The notes under the pieces are model-generated. The model saw only the letters and a list, made by a program, of their open reading frames with translations. It did not search any database and had not been told where the DNA came from. A program made the position numbers and the translations under genes. Shown one piece after another: positions 14,661-23,557 of a stretch of 32,344 bases of DNA (position 1 is its first letter; every line of letters starts with the position of its first letter). Source of the stretch: Paludibacteraceae bacterium (lineage in GTDB: Bacteria; Bacteroidota; Bacteroidia; Bacteroidales; Paludibacteraceae); contig JAKSLA010000034.1 of NCBI GenBank assembly GCA_024401455.1, positions 1 through 32,344 of the forward strand, given 5' to 3'.

Positions 14661-16151
14661 ATGATTAAATTAAATAGCAAGATTTTCCTCTCCATTTTAT
14701 TGCTTCCACTCTTATTGTGGAATTGCAAGGATGAGGATTTCACTACCGATTCTTCGTATCGATTGAAACTCTCGGTGGATACACTCTCCTTCGATACCAT
14801 TTTTACGGAAACGCTTACCGCTACTCAGCGAATGATGGTGTATAACGAAACGAGCAAAGATATTCGTATCGAAAAAATACGTCTTGAATCGTCCGTTAAG
14901 TGCTTTCAAATCAATGTGAACGGTAGAAGTGGTGACGAGTTTACGAATGTGGAACTCCGCTCAAAGGATAGTATGTACATTTTTGTGCAGGCTAAGCTTG
15001 GTGAGTTGAACCAAAATGCACCAATGTATATTCTCGACTCGTTGGTTTTCCTCTATAATGGCAATAAGCAGGATGTGAAGTTGGTCACTTACGGACAGGA
15101 TGCCCACCGACTGAAAAGTTTCACCATTGAGAAAGATACATCTTGGACAAACGACAAGCCTTATTTGATTTTTGATACGCTCAAAATTGCTGAAGGGGCA
15201 ACCCTCACGATTGAAAAGGGAACAAGGCTCTACTTGCATAATGGTGCGCATATACAAATAAACGGCCGGTTGGAGGCGAACGGCGATTTTGCCCATGCCC
15301 CTATCCTATTCCGTGGTGATCGAACGGACTACATCTATGGCGACATCCAATACGATAGAATTGTAGGACAGTGGGACGGCATTTCCATTAGCAAGACGAG
15401 CAAGGGAAATGTTTTCAATGGTTGCATCATCCGCAGTTGCAACACGGCGATCCGAGTTGATTCGGCGGAGATAGATCCAGAGGTGAAGCGTGCCGTCATC
15501 TCTAACTCTTGGCTACACAATACAAAAAGCGTGGCTTTGAAAGCAACCAATGCCAACTTATACGCTTATAACACGATTATATCGAATGCGTTGAACGCGA
15601 ATGTACTTTTGCAAGGTGGTGAATATGTATTCAACCATTGCTCAATCGTCGGTGTTCCAAAGAATAGCCGTTATAATAGTTGTGTGGTGCTCGCCAACTT
15701 CGAGTTGTATTCGGCAACCGAGGAGTTGATTCCGTTGAATGAAGCCAACTTTACCAATTGTGTGATTTTCGGAACGTTTAGGGAGGAGTTGAAATTGAGT
15801 GGAGATAAGGAGAAGGGGGCGTTCAACTACGTCTTCCGTAATTGTTTGTTGCGTTCCGAGAAGAAAGAATTGGATGTGGCGTATGATTCGCTCCACGTCC
15901 AGACAGACAGCAACTTTGTCAATAATGTCTGGAATGAAGACCCTGATTTCGTCATGGTCGATTGGGACAATTACGAATTCGACTTCCGTCTGGACAATGC
16001 CTCTGCGGCAAAATCGAAAGCGGACAATACCCTATACCGCCAATTCCCAGAGTGTAAGAATGATATTGTGGGGATTGACCGCGTAAGCAAGGATTCGACG
16101 GATATCGGAGCCTTTGTTTGGGTGGAAATTAAAGAAGAACCTGAAGAATAA
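14661..16151 (+). CDS. lipoprotein with right-handed parallel beta-helix
   Basis: Encodes 496 residues from the ATG at 14661; an in-frame TTG at 14637 is less likely because the lipoprotein signal (MIKLNSKIFLSILLLPLLLW-N-Cys22) starts at the ATG. Residues 30-165 form a strand-rich domain (LSVDTLSFDTIFTE, then VYNETSKDIRIEKI). From about 180 on there are parallel beta-helix coils: IAEGATLTIEKGTRLYLHN, HIQINGRLEANGD, then FNGCIIRSCNTAIRV, ISNSWLHNT, LYAYNTIISN, FNHCSIVG and FTNCVIFG. The tail ends DIGAFVWVE. Similar lipoproteins are common in Bacteroidales, and their ligand, perhaps a polysaccharide, is unknown. Six bp separate it from the next gene, so the two form an operon. Confidence 0.88.
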   Translation: MIKLNSKIFLSILLLPLLLWNCKDEDFTTDSSYRLKLSVDTLSFDTIFTETLTATQRMMVYNETSKDIRIEKIRLESSVKCFQINVNGRSGDEFTNVELRSKDSMYIFVQAKLGELNQNAPMYILDSLVFLYNGNKQDVKLVTYGQDAHRLKSFTIEKDTSWTNDKPYLIFDTLKIAEGATLTIEKGTRLYLHNGAHIQINGRLEANGDFAHAPILFRGDRTDYIYGDIQYDRIVGQWDGISISKTSKGNVFNGCIIRSCNTAIRVDSAEIDPEVKRAVISNSWLHNTKSVALKATNANLYAYNTIISNALNANVLLQGGEYVFNHCSIVGVPKNSRYNSCVVLANFELYSATEELIPLNEANFTNCVIFGTFREELKLSGDKEKGAFNYVFRNCLLRSEKKELDVAYDSLHVQTDSNFVNNVWNEDPDFVMVDWDNYEFDFRLDNASAAKSKADNTLYRQFPECKNDIVGIDRVSKDSTDIGAFVWVEIKEEPEE

Positions 16152-16156
16152 TCGTT

Positions 16157-17182
16157 ATGAATAAGGTGTTTTCGTTTGCTCTTTTGCTTTGGTTGGGGTG
16201 TACCCAAGCGGGTTTTGCCGAGCGTGCTGACACTCTCCGAATTGTGAGTTACAACTTGGAGAATCTTTTTGATTGGAAGGACGACCCCACTACGAATGAT
16301 GATTCGTTCACCGAGATGGGCGACCATCAGTGGACCGAGAAGAAGTTCAGACGTAAACTTTCCAATATTTCCAAGGCAATAGTGGCGGCGGGCGGCTGGC
16401 ATACGCCTGTCGTTATCGGATTGTGTGAGGTGGAGAATGCTTATGTAGTGAGGCAGTTGGTTGATAGTACGGCGTTGCGCTATGCAAACTATAGTTTCGT
16501 CCATAAGGATTCGCCCGATCAGCGAGGGGTGGATGTGGCCATGTTGTATGACTCAAAACGCTTTCGACTGCTGGAGCAGCACTTCTACCGTGTCCGTTTG
16601 GAGGATCGTCCTACGCGAGATATCCTTTATGCAAAAGGAGTCTTGACGGGCACGCAAGATACGCTTCATCTGTTTGTCAACCACTGGCCTTCCCGCTATG
16701 GAGGCGAATTGGAGTCGGAGCCTAAGCGTGTCAAGGCAGCCAAAGTATTGAGAGGTGTGACGGACAGCCTTTTTGCTGTGAATCCGAATGCGAATGTCAT
16801 CATTATGGGCGATTTTAATGAATACACGTCCAACGAGAGCATTTCGAAGGTATTGGGGGCTCACAATAAGTGGGAGACGCCGAAAAAGGGCGAATTGTAT
16901 AACATGACGGCTCAATATGACGGATGCGAATCACGGGGTTCGCATAAGTTTGATGGTCGTTGGGGAATGTTGGACCAGTTCATCGTTTCGGGACATTTGC
17001 TCTCCAATAAGCGCGGCTTGCATACCTCGCTCAAGTGGGTGGACATCTGCAACGAGTCTTTCCTCTTGAAGGACGATAAGACTGGGAAAGCGCCCAAACG
17101 TGCATTTCTCGGAACTTTTTTCGCCAATGGTTATAGTGACCATTTGCCCATATATATTGATTTAGTAACAAACAAGAAATAA
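16157..17182 (+). CDS. secreted endonuclease/exonuclease/phosphatase family protein
   Basis: Encodes 341 residues. A signal peptide covers residues 1-21 (ALLLWLGCTQAGFA). The rest is one EEP domain with every active-site motif: SYNLENLF (Asn33), GLCEVEN (Glu91), FVNHWPSR (His176), IMGDFNEY (Asp219, Asn221) and SDHLPI (Asp328, His329). The superfamily hydrolyses phosphodiesters or phosphomonoesters with Mg; members include DNase I, exonuclease III and inositol phosphatases. The exported form suggests a role in extracellular or periplasmic DNA or phosphate scavenging, but the substrate cannot be read from sequence. Cys15 within the signal is not in a good lipobox. It starts 6 bp after the beta-helix lipoprotein gene and is followed 21 bp later by the pyridoxamine kinase gene. 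Confidence 0.92.
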   Translation: MNKVFSFALLLWLGCTQAGFAERADTLRIVSYNLENLFDWKDDPTTNDDSFTEMGDHQWTEKKFRRKLSNISKAIVAAGGWHTPVVIGLCEVENAYVVRQLVDSTALRYANYSFVHKDSPDQRGVDVAMLYDSKRFRLLEQHFYRVRLEDRPTRDILYAKGVLTGTQDTLHLFVNHWPSRYGGELESEPKRVKAAKVLRGVTDSLFAVNPNANVIIMGDFNEYTSNESISKVLGAHNKWETPKKGELYNMTAQYDGCESRGSHKFDGRWGMLDQFIVSGHLLSNKRGLHTSLKWVDICNESFLLKDDKTGKAPKRAFLGTFFANGYSDHLPIYIDLVTNKK

Positions 17183-17203
17183 GGCGCATAGCCTTTAAAT
17201 GAT

Positions 17204-18070
17204 ATGAATAAAGTTAAGAAAGTAGCCGCTATTCACGACCTTTCGGGGTGTGGACGAGTTTCGCTCAATGCAGTGATTCCCATCCTTTCGTCTATGGGAA
17301 TTCAGACCTACCCTCTTCCAACCGCCATCCTCTCTTCCCATACGCAATACGAAGAGTTCAGTTTCTTGGATTTGACGGATCAAATGCCGCTCTTTATGCA
17401 GCACTGGAAGAAATTGGGGATTGAGTTTGACGGCATCTATTCAGGCTATCTTGGCTCTCCGAAGCAGATTGCCATCGTGGAGGAGTTCATCTCTACGTTT
17501 AGAAACCCTAACCAGTTGGTAGTGGTGGATCCTGTCTTGGGCGACAATGGCTCGATTTATAAAGCGTTGGATCTCAATATGGTGGTGGAGATGCGAGAGT
17601 TGGTGAAAAGGGCTGATGTCATTACGCCTAACTTGACGGAGATGTGCTTGCTTCTTGATAAGCCGTTCAAGCCCTTCCTCTCGGTGGACGAACTGAAGTT
17701 GGATCTGATGAACCTTGCCGAAAAAGGGCCTGAGCATGTCATCGTAACCAGCATTCAGGATAAGGATGATTTGAAGAAGACTTTCGTTGTGGCCTACAGC
17801 AAGAAGACGAAGCGTTTTTGGAAGACGTGGACCAATTATCTCCCAGCCCACTATCCTGGTACGGGCGATACGTTCACCAGCATCATTACGGGGGCCTTGT
17901 TGCAAGGCGACAGCCTCCCTATTGCGTTGGACCGCGCTGTGCAATTCATCCAGATGGGAATGCGTGCCACATTTGGTTACGAACACGACAACCGTGAGGG
18001 AATCCTTTTGGAGCGTGTCTTGAAATCCTTGGACGCTCCAGTGCAGATTAATAGTTACGAACTGCTTTAG
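17204..18070 (+). CDS. pyridoxamine/pyridoxal kinase (PdxY/PdxK-like)
   Basis: Encodes 288 residues, a PfkB/ribokinase-fold kinase of the pyridoxal kinase branch. It would phosphorylate pyridoxal, pyridoxine or pyridoxamine at the 5' position with ATP, in cytosolic vitamin B6 salvage. Motifs: the N-terminal HDLSGCGRVSLNAVIPILS, YSGYLGS (substrate region), VVVDPVLGDNG, and the anion hole with the catalytic Asp222 in YPGTGDTFTS. Length is as expected. The start ATG at 17204 lies 21 bp after the preceding gene, so it may be read from the same transcript, although its function is unrelated to the exported proteins upstream. I avoid choosing between pdxK and pdxY. Confidence 0.92.
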   Translation: MNKVKKVAAIHDLSGCGRVSLNAVIPILSSMGIQTYPLPTAILSSHTQYEEFSFLDLTDQMPLFMQHWKKLGIEFDGIYSGYLGSPKQIAIVEEFISTFRNPNQLVVVDPVLGDNGSIYKALDLNMVVEMRELVKRADVITPNLTEMCLLLDKPFKPFLSVDELKLDLMNLAEKGPEHVIVTSIQDKDDLKKTFVVAYSKKTKRFWKTWTNYLPAHYPGTGDTFTSIITGALLQGDSLPIALDRAVQFIQMGMRATFGYEHDNREGILLERVLKSLDAPVQINSYELL

Positions 18071-18172
18071 GAGGCTAAATACTCCGATTTTTAATGTTTA
18101 ATATTGGGCGCACTCTGAACTCTTTTGCGTGCAAAGCATTTTTTCAGAAGCCCCCTTTTATGATTTGATATT

Positions 18173-19732
18173 ATGGTTTATAGCAATATACAATTGGTCG
18201 TTCTTCCACATCAAGCGGTTGTGGAGTCTGAATTGAAAAAGGTGGTGGGTGCGAAAATCAGAGTGATCCCCTCTCGCATCAATACGGTCAGGATTCTTCG
18301 CAAATCTATTGATGCCCGTTCCAAACAGGTGAAGGTGAACCTCTGTGTGGATGTCTATACGGACAAGAGCCAGCCGGAGGCTATTCAATACCCGTTCCAC
18401 TATCAAGACGTGAGCGGCAAGCCGGAGGTCATTGTCGTGGGGGCTGGTCCTGCCGGTTTGTTCGGTGCCTTGCGCCTCATTGAGTTTGGCCTCAAACCCG
18501 TTGTTTTTGAACGAGGCAAGGAGGTGGGCGAACGCAAGAAGGATATTGCCCAACTCAATCGGAACAATGGTCTAAACCCAGAGTCGAACTACTGTTTTGG
18601 CGAAGGGGGCGCCGGTACATTCTCTGACGGAAAACTCTTTACCCGAATCAAAAAGAAAAAAGACTGTACTCGTATATTGTTGAATTTCCATCAGCACGGC
18701 GCTCAAGACGAAATCTTGTTCGAATCGCATCCGCACATTGGTACGGACCGCTTGCCCGTTGTCATCAAAAACATGCGTGAGAGCATTTTGAAATATGGTG
18801 GTGAAGTTCATTTCGAGACGAAAGTGACGGAGATTTTGACCGAAGGCGACAGCGTAAAGGGCGTACGTCTGGCAGACGGTTCGGAGCGTCTTTCCAAGGC
18901 GATCATTTTGGCCACGGGTCACTCGGCAAGGGATGTCTATGAACATTTACAGGCCAAGGGCGTGACGTTGGAAGCCAAGGGATTTGCTATGGGTGTCCGT
19001 GTGGAACATCCACAGTCGTTGATAGATAAAATTCAATATCATAGTCCGCGAGGCGAGTTTTTGCCAGCGGCTGCCTACGCACTTGTCACCCAAGTGGAAG
19101 GACGTGGCGTTTACTCCTTCTGTATGTGCCCAGGTGGCTTCATTGTACCTGCTTCCACCAGCGAAGGGGAAACTGTAGTGAACGGAATGTCTCCTTCGCA
19201 CCGAAATTCAAAGTATGCGAATTCTGCCATCGTAGTGGAGATTCGTCCTGAAGATTTGACTGAATATCAAGAGTATGGTGTGATGGCAGGACTGAAGTTC
19301 CAACAGGCCTACGAGAAACTTTCGTTCGAAAATGGTGGTGGAAATGCGGTGGCTCCTGCCCAGCGTTTGCAAGACTTCATTCAAGGCAAGAAATCCAAAG
19401 ATTTACCGCAGACATCTTATGTTCCAGGCATCATCTCGTCCGAGATGAGTTCGTGGATGCCTAAGTTTATCGGCAAGCGGTTGCAGGCTGGATTCAAGGA
19501 TTTCGATCGAAAGATGCGTGGCTTTGTAACCAATGATGCCATCATCATCGGCGTGGAGTCCAGGACCTCCTCTCCTATTCGCATTCCAAGAGATGCGGAG
19601 ACTTTGCAGCATGTGACCATAAAGGGTTTGTATCCTTGTGGCGAGGGAGCCGGATATGCAGGCGGAATCACCTCTTCAGCCATGGACGGAGAGGCTTGTG
19701 CCGAAAAGATTTCCGAGTTTCTTTCTAAGTAA
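18173..19732 (+). CDS. FAD-dependent dehydrogenase of the COG2509 type
   Basis: Encodes 519 residues. Residues 1-80 form an N-terminal domain found in this family (VVLPHQAVVESELKKVV, then RILRKSIDARSKQVKVNL). The FAD-binding Rossmann loop VIVVGAGPAGLFGALR is at 86-101, with the acidic ribose-binding Glu113. GEGGAGTFSDGKLFTR and VILATGHSARDVYE-like (IILATGHSARDVY) segments and a C-terminal GLYPCGEGAGYAGGITSSAMDG identify the uncharacterised COG2509 dehydrogenases. The reaction is not known. The family is broadly conserved in bacteria. A 102-bp gap separates it from the kinase gene. It converges with the minus-strand gene at 19763, leaving only 30 bp in which I see no clear terminator. Confidence 0.9.
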   Translation: MVYSNIQLVVLPHQAVVESELKKVVGAKIRVIPSRINTVRILRKSIDARSKQVKVNLCVDVYTDKSQPEAIQYPFHYQDVSGKPEVIVVGAGPAGLFGALRLIEFGLKPVVFERGKEVGERKKDIAQLNRNNGLNPESNYCFGEGGAGTFSDGKLFTRIKKKKDCTRILLNFHQHGAQDEILFESHPHIGTDRLPVVIKNMRESILKYGGEVHFETKVTEILTEGDSVKGVRLADGSERLSKAIILATGHSARDVYEHLQAKGVTLEAKGFAMGVRVEHPQSLIDKIQYHSPRGEFLPAAAYALVTQVEGRGVYSFCMCPGGFIVPASTSEGETVVNGMSPSHRNSKYANSAIVVEIRPEDLTEYQEYGVMAGLKFQQAYEKLSFENGGGNAVAPAQRLQDFIQGKKSKDLPQTSYVPGIISSEMSSWMPKFIGKRLQAGFKDFDRKMRGFVTNDAIIIGVESRTSSPIRIPRDAETLQHVTIKGLYPCGEGAGYAGGITSSAMDGEACAEKISEFLSK

Positions 19733-19762
19733 TCCTAAATAATCAGGTCTTGCGAAGGTTTC

Positions 19763-21346
19763 TTACACCTTCTCGATTTTGCAAGTGTGTTCTTTTGTCT
19801 TTTCGTCGTAGTTGATGCCAACGAAGAGTACATCGCCCTTGTATTGGGTCAAGGCCTGACAATAGTTTTTGGCTTTTATCTGCTCAATGGCGCTTTCTGC
19901 ACTCTTATTGTGTTTCAGTTCAATTACCAGCGCAGGGATATTGGGCAAATAAGGAATCAGCACCAAGTCGGCATAGCCTTTGCCTGTCGGCAGTTCTTTC
20001 ACCAGTGTATAGCGCGTGTTGGCGTAGAAATAGGCCAAGCAAATGGCACTTTGGAAACAGTGCTCGTCGTTGTAGGTGAGCGGATTGGTCACCTCCGTAT
20101 GTGCGGCGTCTAACGCTTTTGCAACAGCATCTTCGTCGCCGTTTACAGTGGCGTCGAGCAATTTCTTTGATGCGTTGACGATGGTCATAAGTTGCTTATA
20201 GTCAGGGCTGAGTTTGACGGACTGAATCCACTGCTGGCGTACCTCCTCATTGGGTATTTTACAGGTTTTTGTATCCCATTCATAAGAGAGGTATCCCAAA
20301 TGAATCAGATAAGTAAACACATGGTCTTTGGATTTAAAGCAGTCCAGCGTATTTAAATATCCATATATGTCAACTTCAACAGAATTTCCTGCGATCATAC
20401 TGACGACATCCTGCCTAATACCCTCAAAGTCCATGAGTATATACTCTTGTAATGCTTCAAAAGAACCAGTGGCGGACCAATAACTATCCATTCGCTTACG
20501 GATAATTGCCGATACTACTGATTTTGGGTTGAACAAGCTGACTTTGTCACTGAGTTTATATCCATTGTACCATCGCTCAAACTCTTTGAAATCACAGCCA
20601 TACTGGTTGCAGAGTTGTTCGGTCTCCTCACGAGTGAAGCCGATGTGTGCGGCAAACCTATCCGCATCAGTCATCGTATATTCGTCAAACTCGTTCAATT
20701 TCGATTGTATTTTGTCTCTAACAATGGGGATGATGCCGGTAATATAAGCAAGGGCTATGGCCGGGCGGAGCGTGGTGTCCTTGAACAGGCCGTTTAAGAA
20801 ACTCAGATAGCTTTGGAAAAGTGAATCGGGAACTTGTTCACGCACCAATACATCGTACTCGTCGATGATGATGACGAATTTTTCGCTTGTTTTACCATAT
20901 ACCTTAAGTATGCATTTGTCTATTGTATCATCATTTTCCGATAGTCCAACAGAAGGGAATTGTTCCTTAAATTCTTTTGCAATGGCAGTGTCGATAGCAG
21001 AAACTAACTTGGCTTCTTCGTTTCTTTTTTTTGCATTCTGGTACCAACCGTTCAAATCCAACTTGATTACATTGAACTTGTTGAGGTACTTGTCGTAGTT
21101 GGGTGTCTGACCGAACTTCATTTTAGCGAATATTTCGCGGGTGTCACATCCCTTCGAGTAGTAGGCTGAAATCATGTTGCCCGCCATGCTCTTTCCGAAA
21201 CGGCGTGGGCGAGACATGCAGACAAAGTCGTGGTCTGTTTCAGCAATTTTGTTCAATTCTGCCAAAATCAACGATTTGTCCACATAAATTTCATTTCTTA
21301 GACTTTGTTTTAAAGCCTCTGCGTTCGGATTCAGATATAAGCCCAT
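19763..21346 (-). CDS. AAA-ATPase-like protein with C-terminal PD-(D/E)XK domain
   Basis: Encodes 527 residues. An N-terminal YVDKS strand is followed by the degenerate Walker A RPRRFGKS (46-53), then Walker B VIIIDEYD, then a helical middle with AYITGIIPI, GFTREETEQL and WYNGYKL. The C-terminus is a PD-(D/E)XK nuclease-like domain: GYADLVLIPY (Asp460) and VIELKHN (Glu476, Lys478), with ALVIELK typical of the family. This is the DUF1703 / AAA-ATPase-like group, abundant and multi-copy in Bacteroidota. Some authors suspect a mobile or defence role, but none is established. All three nuclease residues are present, so the domain may be active. A relative's N-terminus is at 1-181. It is monocistronic, with a -7 box at 21371-21378. 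Confidence 0.92.
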   Translation of the reverse strand: MGLYLNPNAEALKQSLRNEIYVDKSLILAELNKIAETDHDFVCMSRPRRFGKSMAGNMISAYYSKGCDTREIFAKMKFGQTPNYDKYLNKFNVIKLDLNGWYQNAKKRNEEAKLVSAIDTAIAKEFKEQFPSVGLSENDDTIDKCILKVYGKTSEKFVIIIDEYDVLVREQVPDSLFQSYLSFLNGLFKDTTLRPAIALAYITGIIPIVRDKIQSKLNEFDEYTMTDADRFAAHIGFTREETEQLCNQYGCDFKEFERWYNGYKLSDKVSLFNPKSVVSAIIRKRMDSYWSATGSFEALQEYILMDFEGIRQDVVSMIAGNSVEVDIYGYLNTLDCFKSKDHVFTYLIHLGYLSYEWDTKTCKIPNEEVRQQWIQSVKLSPDYKQLMTIVNASKKLLDATVNGDEDAVAKALDAAHTEVTNPLTYNDEHCFQSAICLAYFYANTRYTLVKELPTGKGYADLVLIPYLPNIPALVIELKHNKSAESAIEQIKAKNYCQALTQYKGDVLFVGINYDEKTKEHTCKIEKV

Positions 21347-21370
21347 ACTATAGCTATTTTAATTGCAACA

Positions 21371-21378
21371 CAAATATA
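21371..21378 (-). promoter_or_regulatory. -7 box of the AAA/PD-(D/E)XK gene
   Basis: TATATTTG on the minus strand matches TAnnTTTG 25 bp before the start codon. A TTTG occurs at 21404-21407, but 25 bp away, longer than the usual 19-21 bp spacing. Confidence 0.45.
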
Positions 21379-21420
21379 AACAGAATATTTGATAATATGT
21401 TGTCAAACTTGAAAACGCCA

Positions 21421-21455
21421 ATTAGAAGCCGTTTAAATTTTAAACAGCTTCTAAT
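21421..21455 (-). terminator. hairpin after the DUF4349 gene
   Basis: A nearly perfect inverted repeat: ATTAGAAGC and GTTTA on the left pair with TAAAC and GCTTCTAAT on the right, interrupted by one C-A mismatch. It lies just beyond the stop of the minus-strand gene at 21466. No T-tract follows, so termination is likely but not certain. Confidence 0.5.
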
Positions 21456-21465
21456 TATGGGAACA

Positions 21466-22308
21466 TTATTGCTTGTTCTTTCTTCTCTTTCTAATTAAGT
21501 AGAAAATGACGCCTAAAATGATGAGAATTGGCCAAATATAGAAGATGGCAATGATGATTGCCTCAATCAAATCGATGCTGCCGCTAAGGGCATCGGCAAG
21601 GCGAGATCCAAAAGAAGGTTCATATTTGCGGGCATCCGAATCCGCACTTGAATAATCAGAAATTCTCAACTCAATCTCTAATTTGCTATATGCCACCATT
21701 TTATCGATGATGAGCTTGGCTTGGGTGTGTCGGTCCAATTCTTCTTGAATGCCATCGATTTTAGTTTGTATTTCGATGATTTCCGATATTTTGTTGGCTC
21801 TTTTTAGCAACACTCTATATTGTTCCAGTGCGGCTTCTTTGCTTTTGATGGAAGATTGAATGTCTGAATAGTGTTCAGTCATATCCTTCACGGTAATCGT
21901 CTTATGAGTCATTTTCCCTCCAATGGAGTTCAACTCATCTAAGAATGCATAAAAGTTGCCGGCAGGAATCTTCGCCGTTGAACTGTAGTTCCATGAGTGT
22001 TGCGAATCTTCCGTTTTGTAACCATTATATTTGGCTATGAGCTTGTTCAATTTTTTCGATACTGAATCTACCGTAGCCTGAGTTACGTCGAATGTGACAT
22101 TTCCAGATGTGACCAACTTTCGGTCTGTTGGAAGGGCTGGCGCAGGAGGTGGTGGCGGTGGAACTTCTCCACTAGTTTGAGGCGCTTCTTCTTCGCACTC
22201 CACCATTGCTTCATCATCTGCCATTGTATATGCTTGATCGTGACTCTTTCCGCAAGCAGTAGTCAACAATATGATTGTTGTGATCAAAATGAATTTTAAG
22301 TGTTTCAT
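21466..22308 (-). CDS. DUF4349 lipoprotein
   Basis: Encodes 280 residues. A lipoprotein signal ends LTTA-Cys19. A proline run (GEVPPPPPPAPALP) follows as a spacer. The DUF4349 domain starts near residue 64 (KLVTSGNVTFDV) and runs with VSKKLNKLIAKYNGYKTEDS, TAKIPAGNFYAFLDEL and VKDMTEHYSDIQSSIKSKEA, then a coiled-coil stretch of about 145-210 (LEQYRVLLKRANKISEIIEIQTKIDGIQEELDR in part). A transmembrane helix (about 248-270) and the basic tail RKRRKNKQ complete it. The topology, with lipid at one end and a helix at the other, is standard for this family, whose role in the envelope is unknown. It follows the patatin gene after 41 bp, probably in one transcript. Confidence 0.9.
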   Translation of the reverse strand: MKHLKFILITTIILLTTACGKSHDQAYTMADDEAMVECEEEAPQTSGEVPPPPPPAPALPTDRKLVTSGNVTFDVTQATVDSVSKKLNKLIAKYNGYKTEDSQHSWNYSSTAKIPAGNFYAFLDELNSIGGKMTHKTITVKDMTEHYSDIQSSIKSKEAALEQYRVLLKRANKISEIIEIQTKIDGIQEELDRHTQAKLIIDKMVAYSKLEIELRISDYSSADSDARKYEPSFGSRLADALSGSIDLIEAIIIAIFYIWPILIILGVIFYLIRKRRKNKQ

Positions 22309-22349
22309 AATTATGAATTTAAAAGTATTACAATTTGTCTTCTTTGTTT

Positions 22350-23198
22350 TTAAATAGCATAGAATGCCTTAATCTCATCCATCTTTTGTTTGGCTGCTTC
22401 CCTACCCATGGCATAGACATGACGCATTTTCGTTTCGTTTTGTTCCGTCCTTCCGATGGGGAGTTCGTCTTCTGGATAGATGAGTAAGGTGTTGCCTAAC
22501 TGTTCCTGTTCGGAGATGTAATCCAATTCGCGGTTGTACATAATATGGCGCACCGCCATTGCTTCTGCCACTTTGGGCGTTTTGCGGAGCAGGAATTTTA
22601 GGATAGGCATAATCTTAGGCTGCGTCTTCTTGAAGCCTTTAGGCTGCGTTAAAACGACGATGTTGCGGTCGTAGCCTTGGCTTTGGAAATACTGTAAAGG
22701 GATGGAATCGGCCATGCCTCCGTCCAACAGGCGATAACCGCCTATGCAGACCGGTTTGGATAGGCAAGGCAAAGATGCCGAAGCACGCAACCATTCAATC
22801 TCTTCATATTCAAACTTCTCCAACCTTCGATAGACCGCCTTGCCCGTATCAACATCCGTGCAGACAATGTGAAAATCTATCGGACTGGCGGCAAAAGTCT
22901 CCTTGTCGAATACGTCCAACTCCTTGGGCATATAGTGGTAACTGAATGGACCGTTGACCAAATCGCCAGTCTGAATGAGCGATTTAAGCCCCATATAGCG
23001 AGGGTCGTCTTTGAACCGAATGTTGTATCTCAGTACGCGTCCCGGCTGGTTGGATTTGTAGTTGCAGCCAAACGTGGCTCCTGCAGAGACGCCAACAACG
23101 CCATCGGGCTGGATGCCGTTCTCCATCATCTCGTCCATGATTCCTGCCGTGAAAAGTCCGCGCATTCCACCTCCTTCTAAGACTAATCCTTTTTTCAT
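22350..23198 (-). CDS. patatin-like phospholipase
   Basis: Encodes 282 residues. Patatins are acyl hydrolases with a Ser-Asp dyad. The oxyanion loop GGGMRG is at residues 9-14, the nucleophile elbow GVSAG gives Ser38, and LLDGGMADSIP gives Asp159 in the DGG motif. No signal peptide or membrane segment is seen, so it likely acts in the cytosol or at the inner membrane face. The family here (with the opening KKGLVLEGGGMRGLFTAGI) matches the bacterial YjjU-type group, which probably hydrolyses phospholipids or acyl esters. It is the first gene of a probable two-gene transcript with the DUF4349 lipoprotein and has a textbook promoter 27 bp upstream. Confidence 0.93.
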   Translation of the reverse strand: MKKGLVLEGGGMRGLFTAGIMDEMMENGIQPDGVVGVSAGATFGCNYKSNQPGRVLRYNIRFKDDPRYMGLKSLIQTGDLVNGPFSYHYMPKELDVFDKETFAASPIDFHIVCTDVDTGKAVYRRLEKFEYEEIEWLRASASLPCLSKPVCIGGYRLLDGGMADSIPLQYFQSQGYDRNIVVLTQPKGFKKTQPKIMPILKFLLRKTPKVAEAMAVRHIMYNRELDYISEQEQLGNTLLIYPEDELPIGRTEQNETKMRHVYAMGREAAKQKMDEIKAFYAI

Positions 23199-23224
23199 GC
23201 TATATAGTTCGATTTTTGAATATG

Positions 23225-23255
23225 CAAATATAAAAAATCCACTAAAAGAAACAAA
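23225..23255 (-). promoter_or_regulatory. consensus Bacteroidota promoter of the patatin gene
   Basis: On the minus strand TTTG (23252-23255), exactly 19 bp, then TATATTTG (23225-23232), a perfect match to the Bacteroidota primary sigma pattern TTTG-N19-TAnnTTTG. Transcription should begin a few bases past the -7 box, leaving a leader of about 20 nt before the ATG at 23198. Confidence 0.8.
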
Positions 23256-23557
23256 ACATAAAACCTATGTCTCGAATGTGTAGGAAATAAGACTTGTATT
23301 TACCCAATTCTTTGTTCATAATCGGAATAGTGCGATGTTTGAAATATGGAGAGAAGGGTAGTTTGGCAATGGAGAGGCCATCAGCAGAGAAGGGCCCCCG
23401 ACCATTTGCCATAGAAAGAATCGAATCAAAGTCGAGTAAGAAATTGATATTTAATAGATAATATCTCCTTTAATGAAGTAGTTTGTCTTTATGCAATAGG
23501 GACAATTGACTTTGATGTGTATTCAAAAAACAATTTACAATGATAACGTTATTTATA
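23256..23557. other. intergenic stretch without recognisable gene
   Basis: About 300 bp between the patatin promoter and the stop of the AAA+ operon. I see no gene, strong hairpin or repeat; a G/C-rich spot (AAGGGCCCCC around 23391) stands out in A+T-rich sequence but forms no clear stem. The operon upstream has no evident intrinsic terminator here. Confidence 0.5.
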
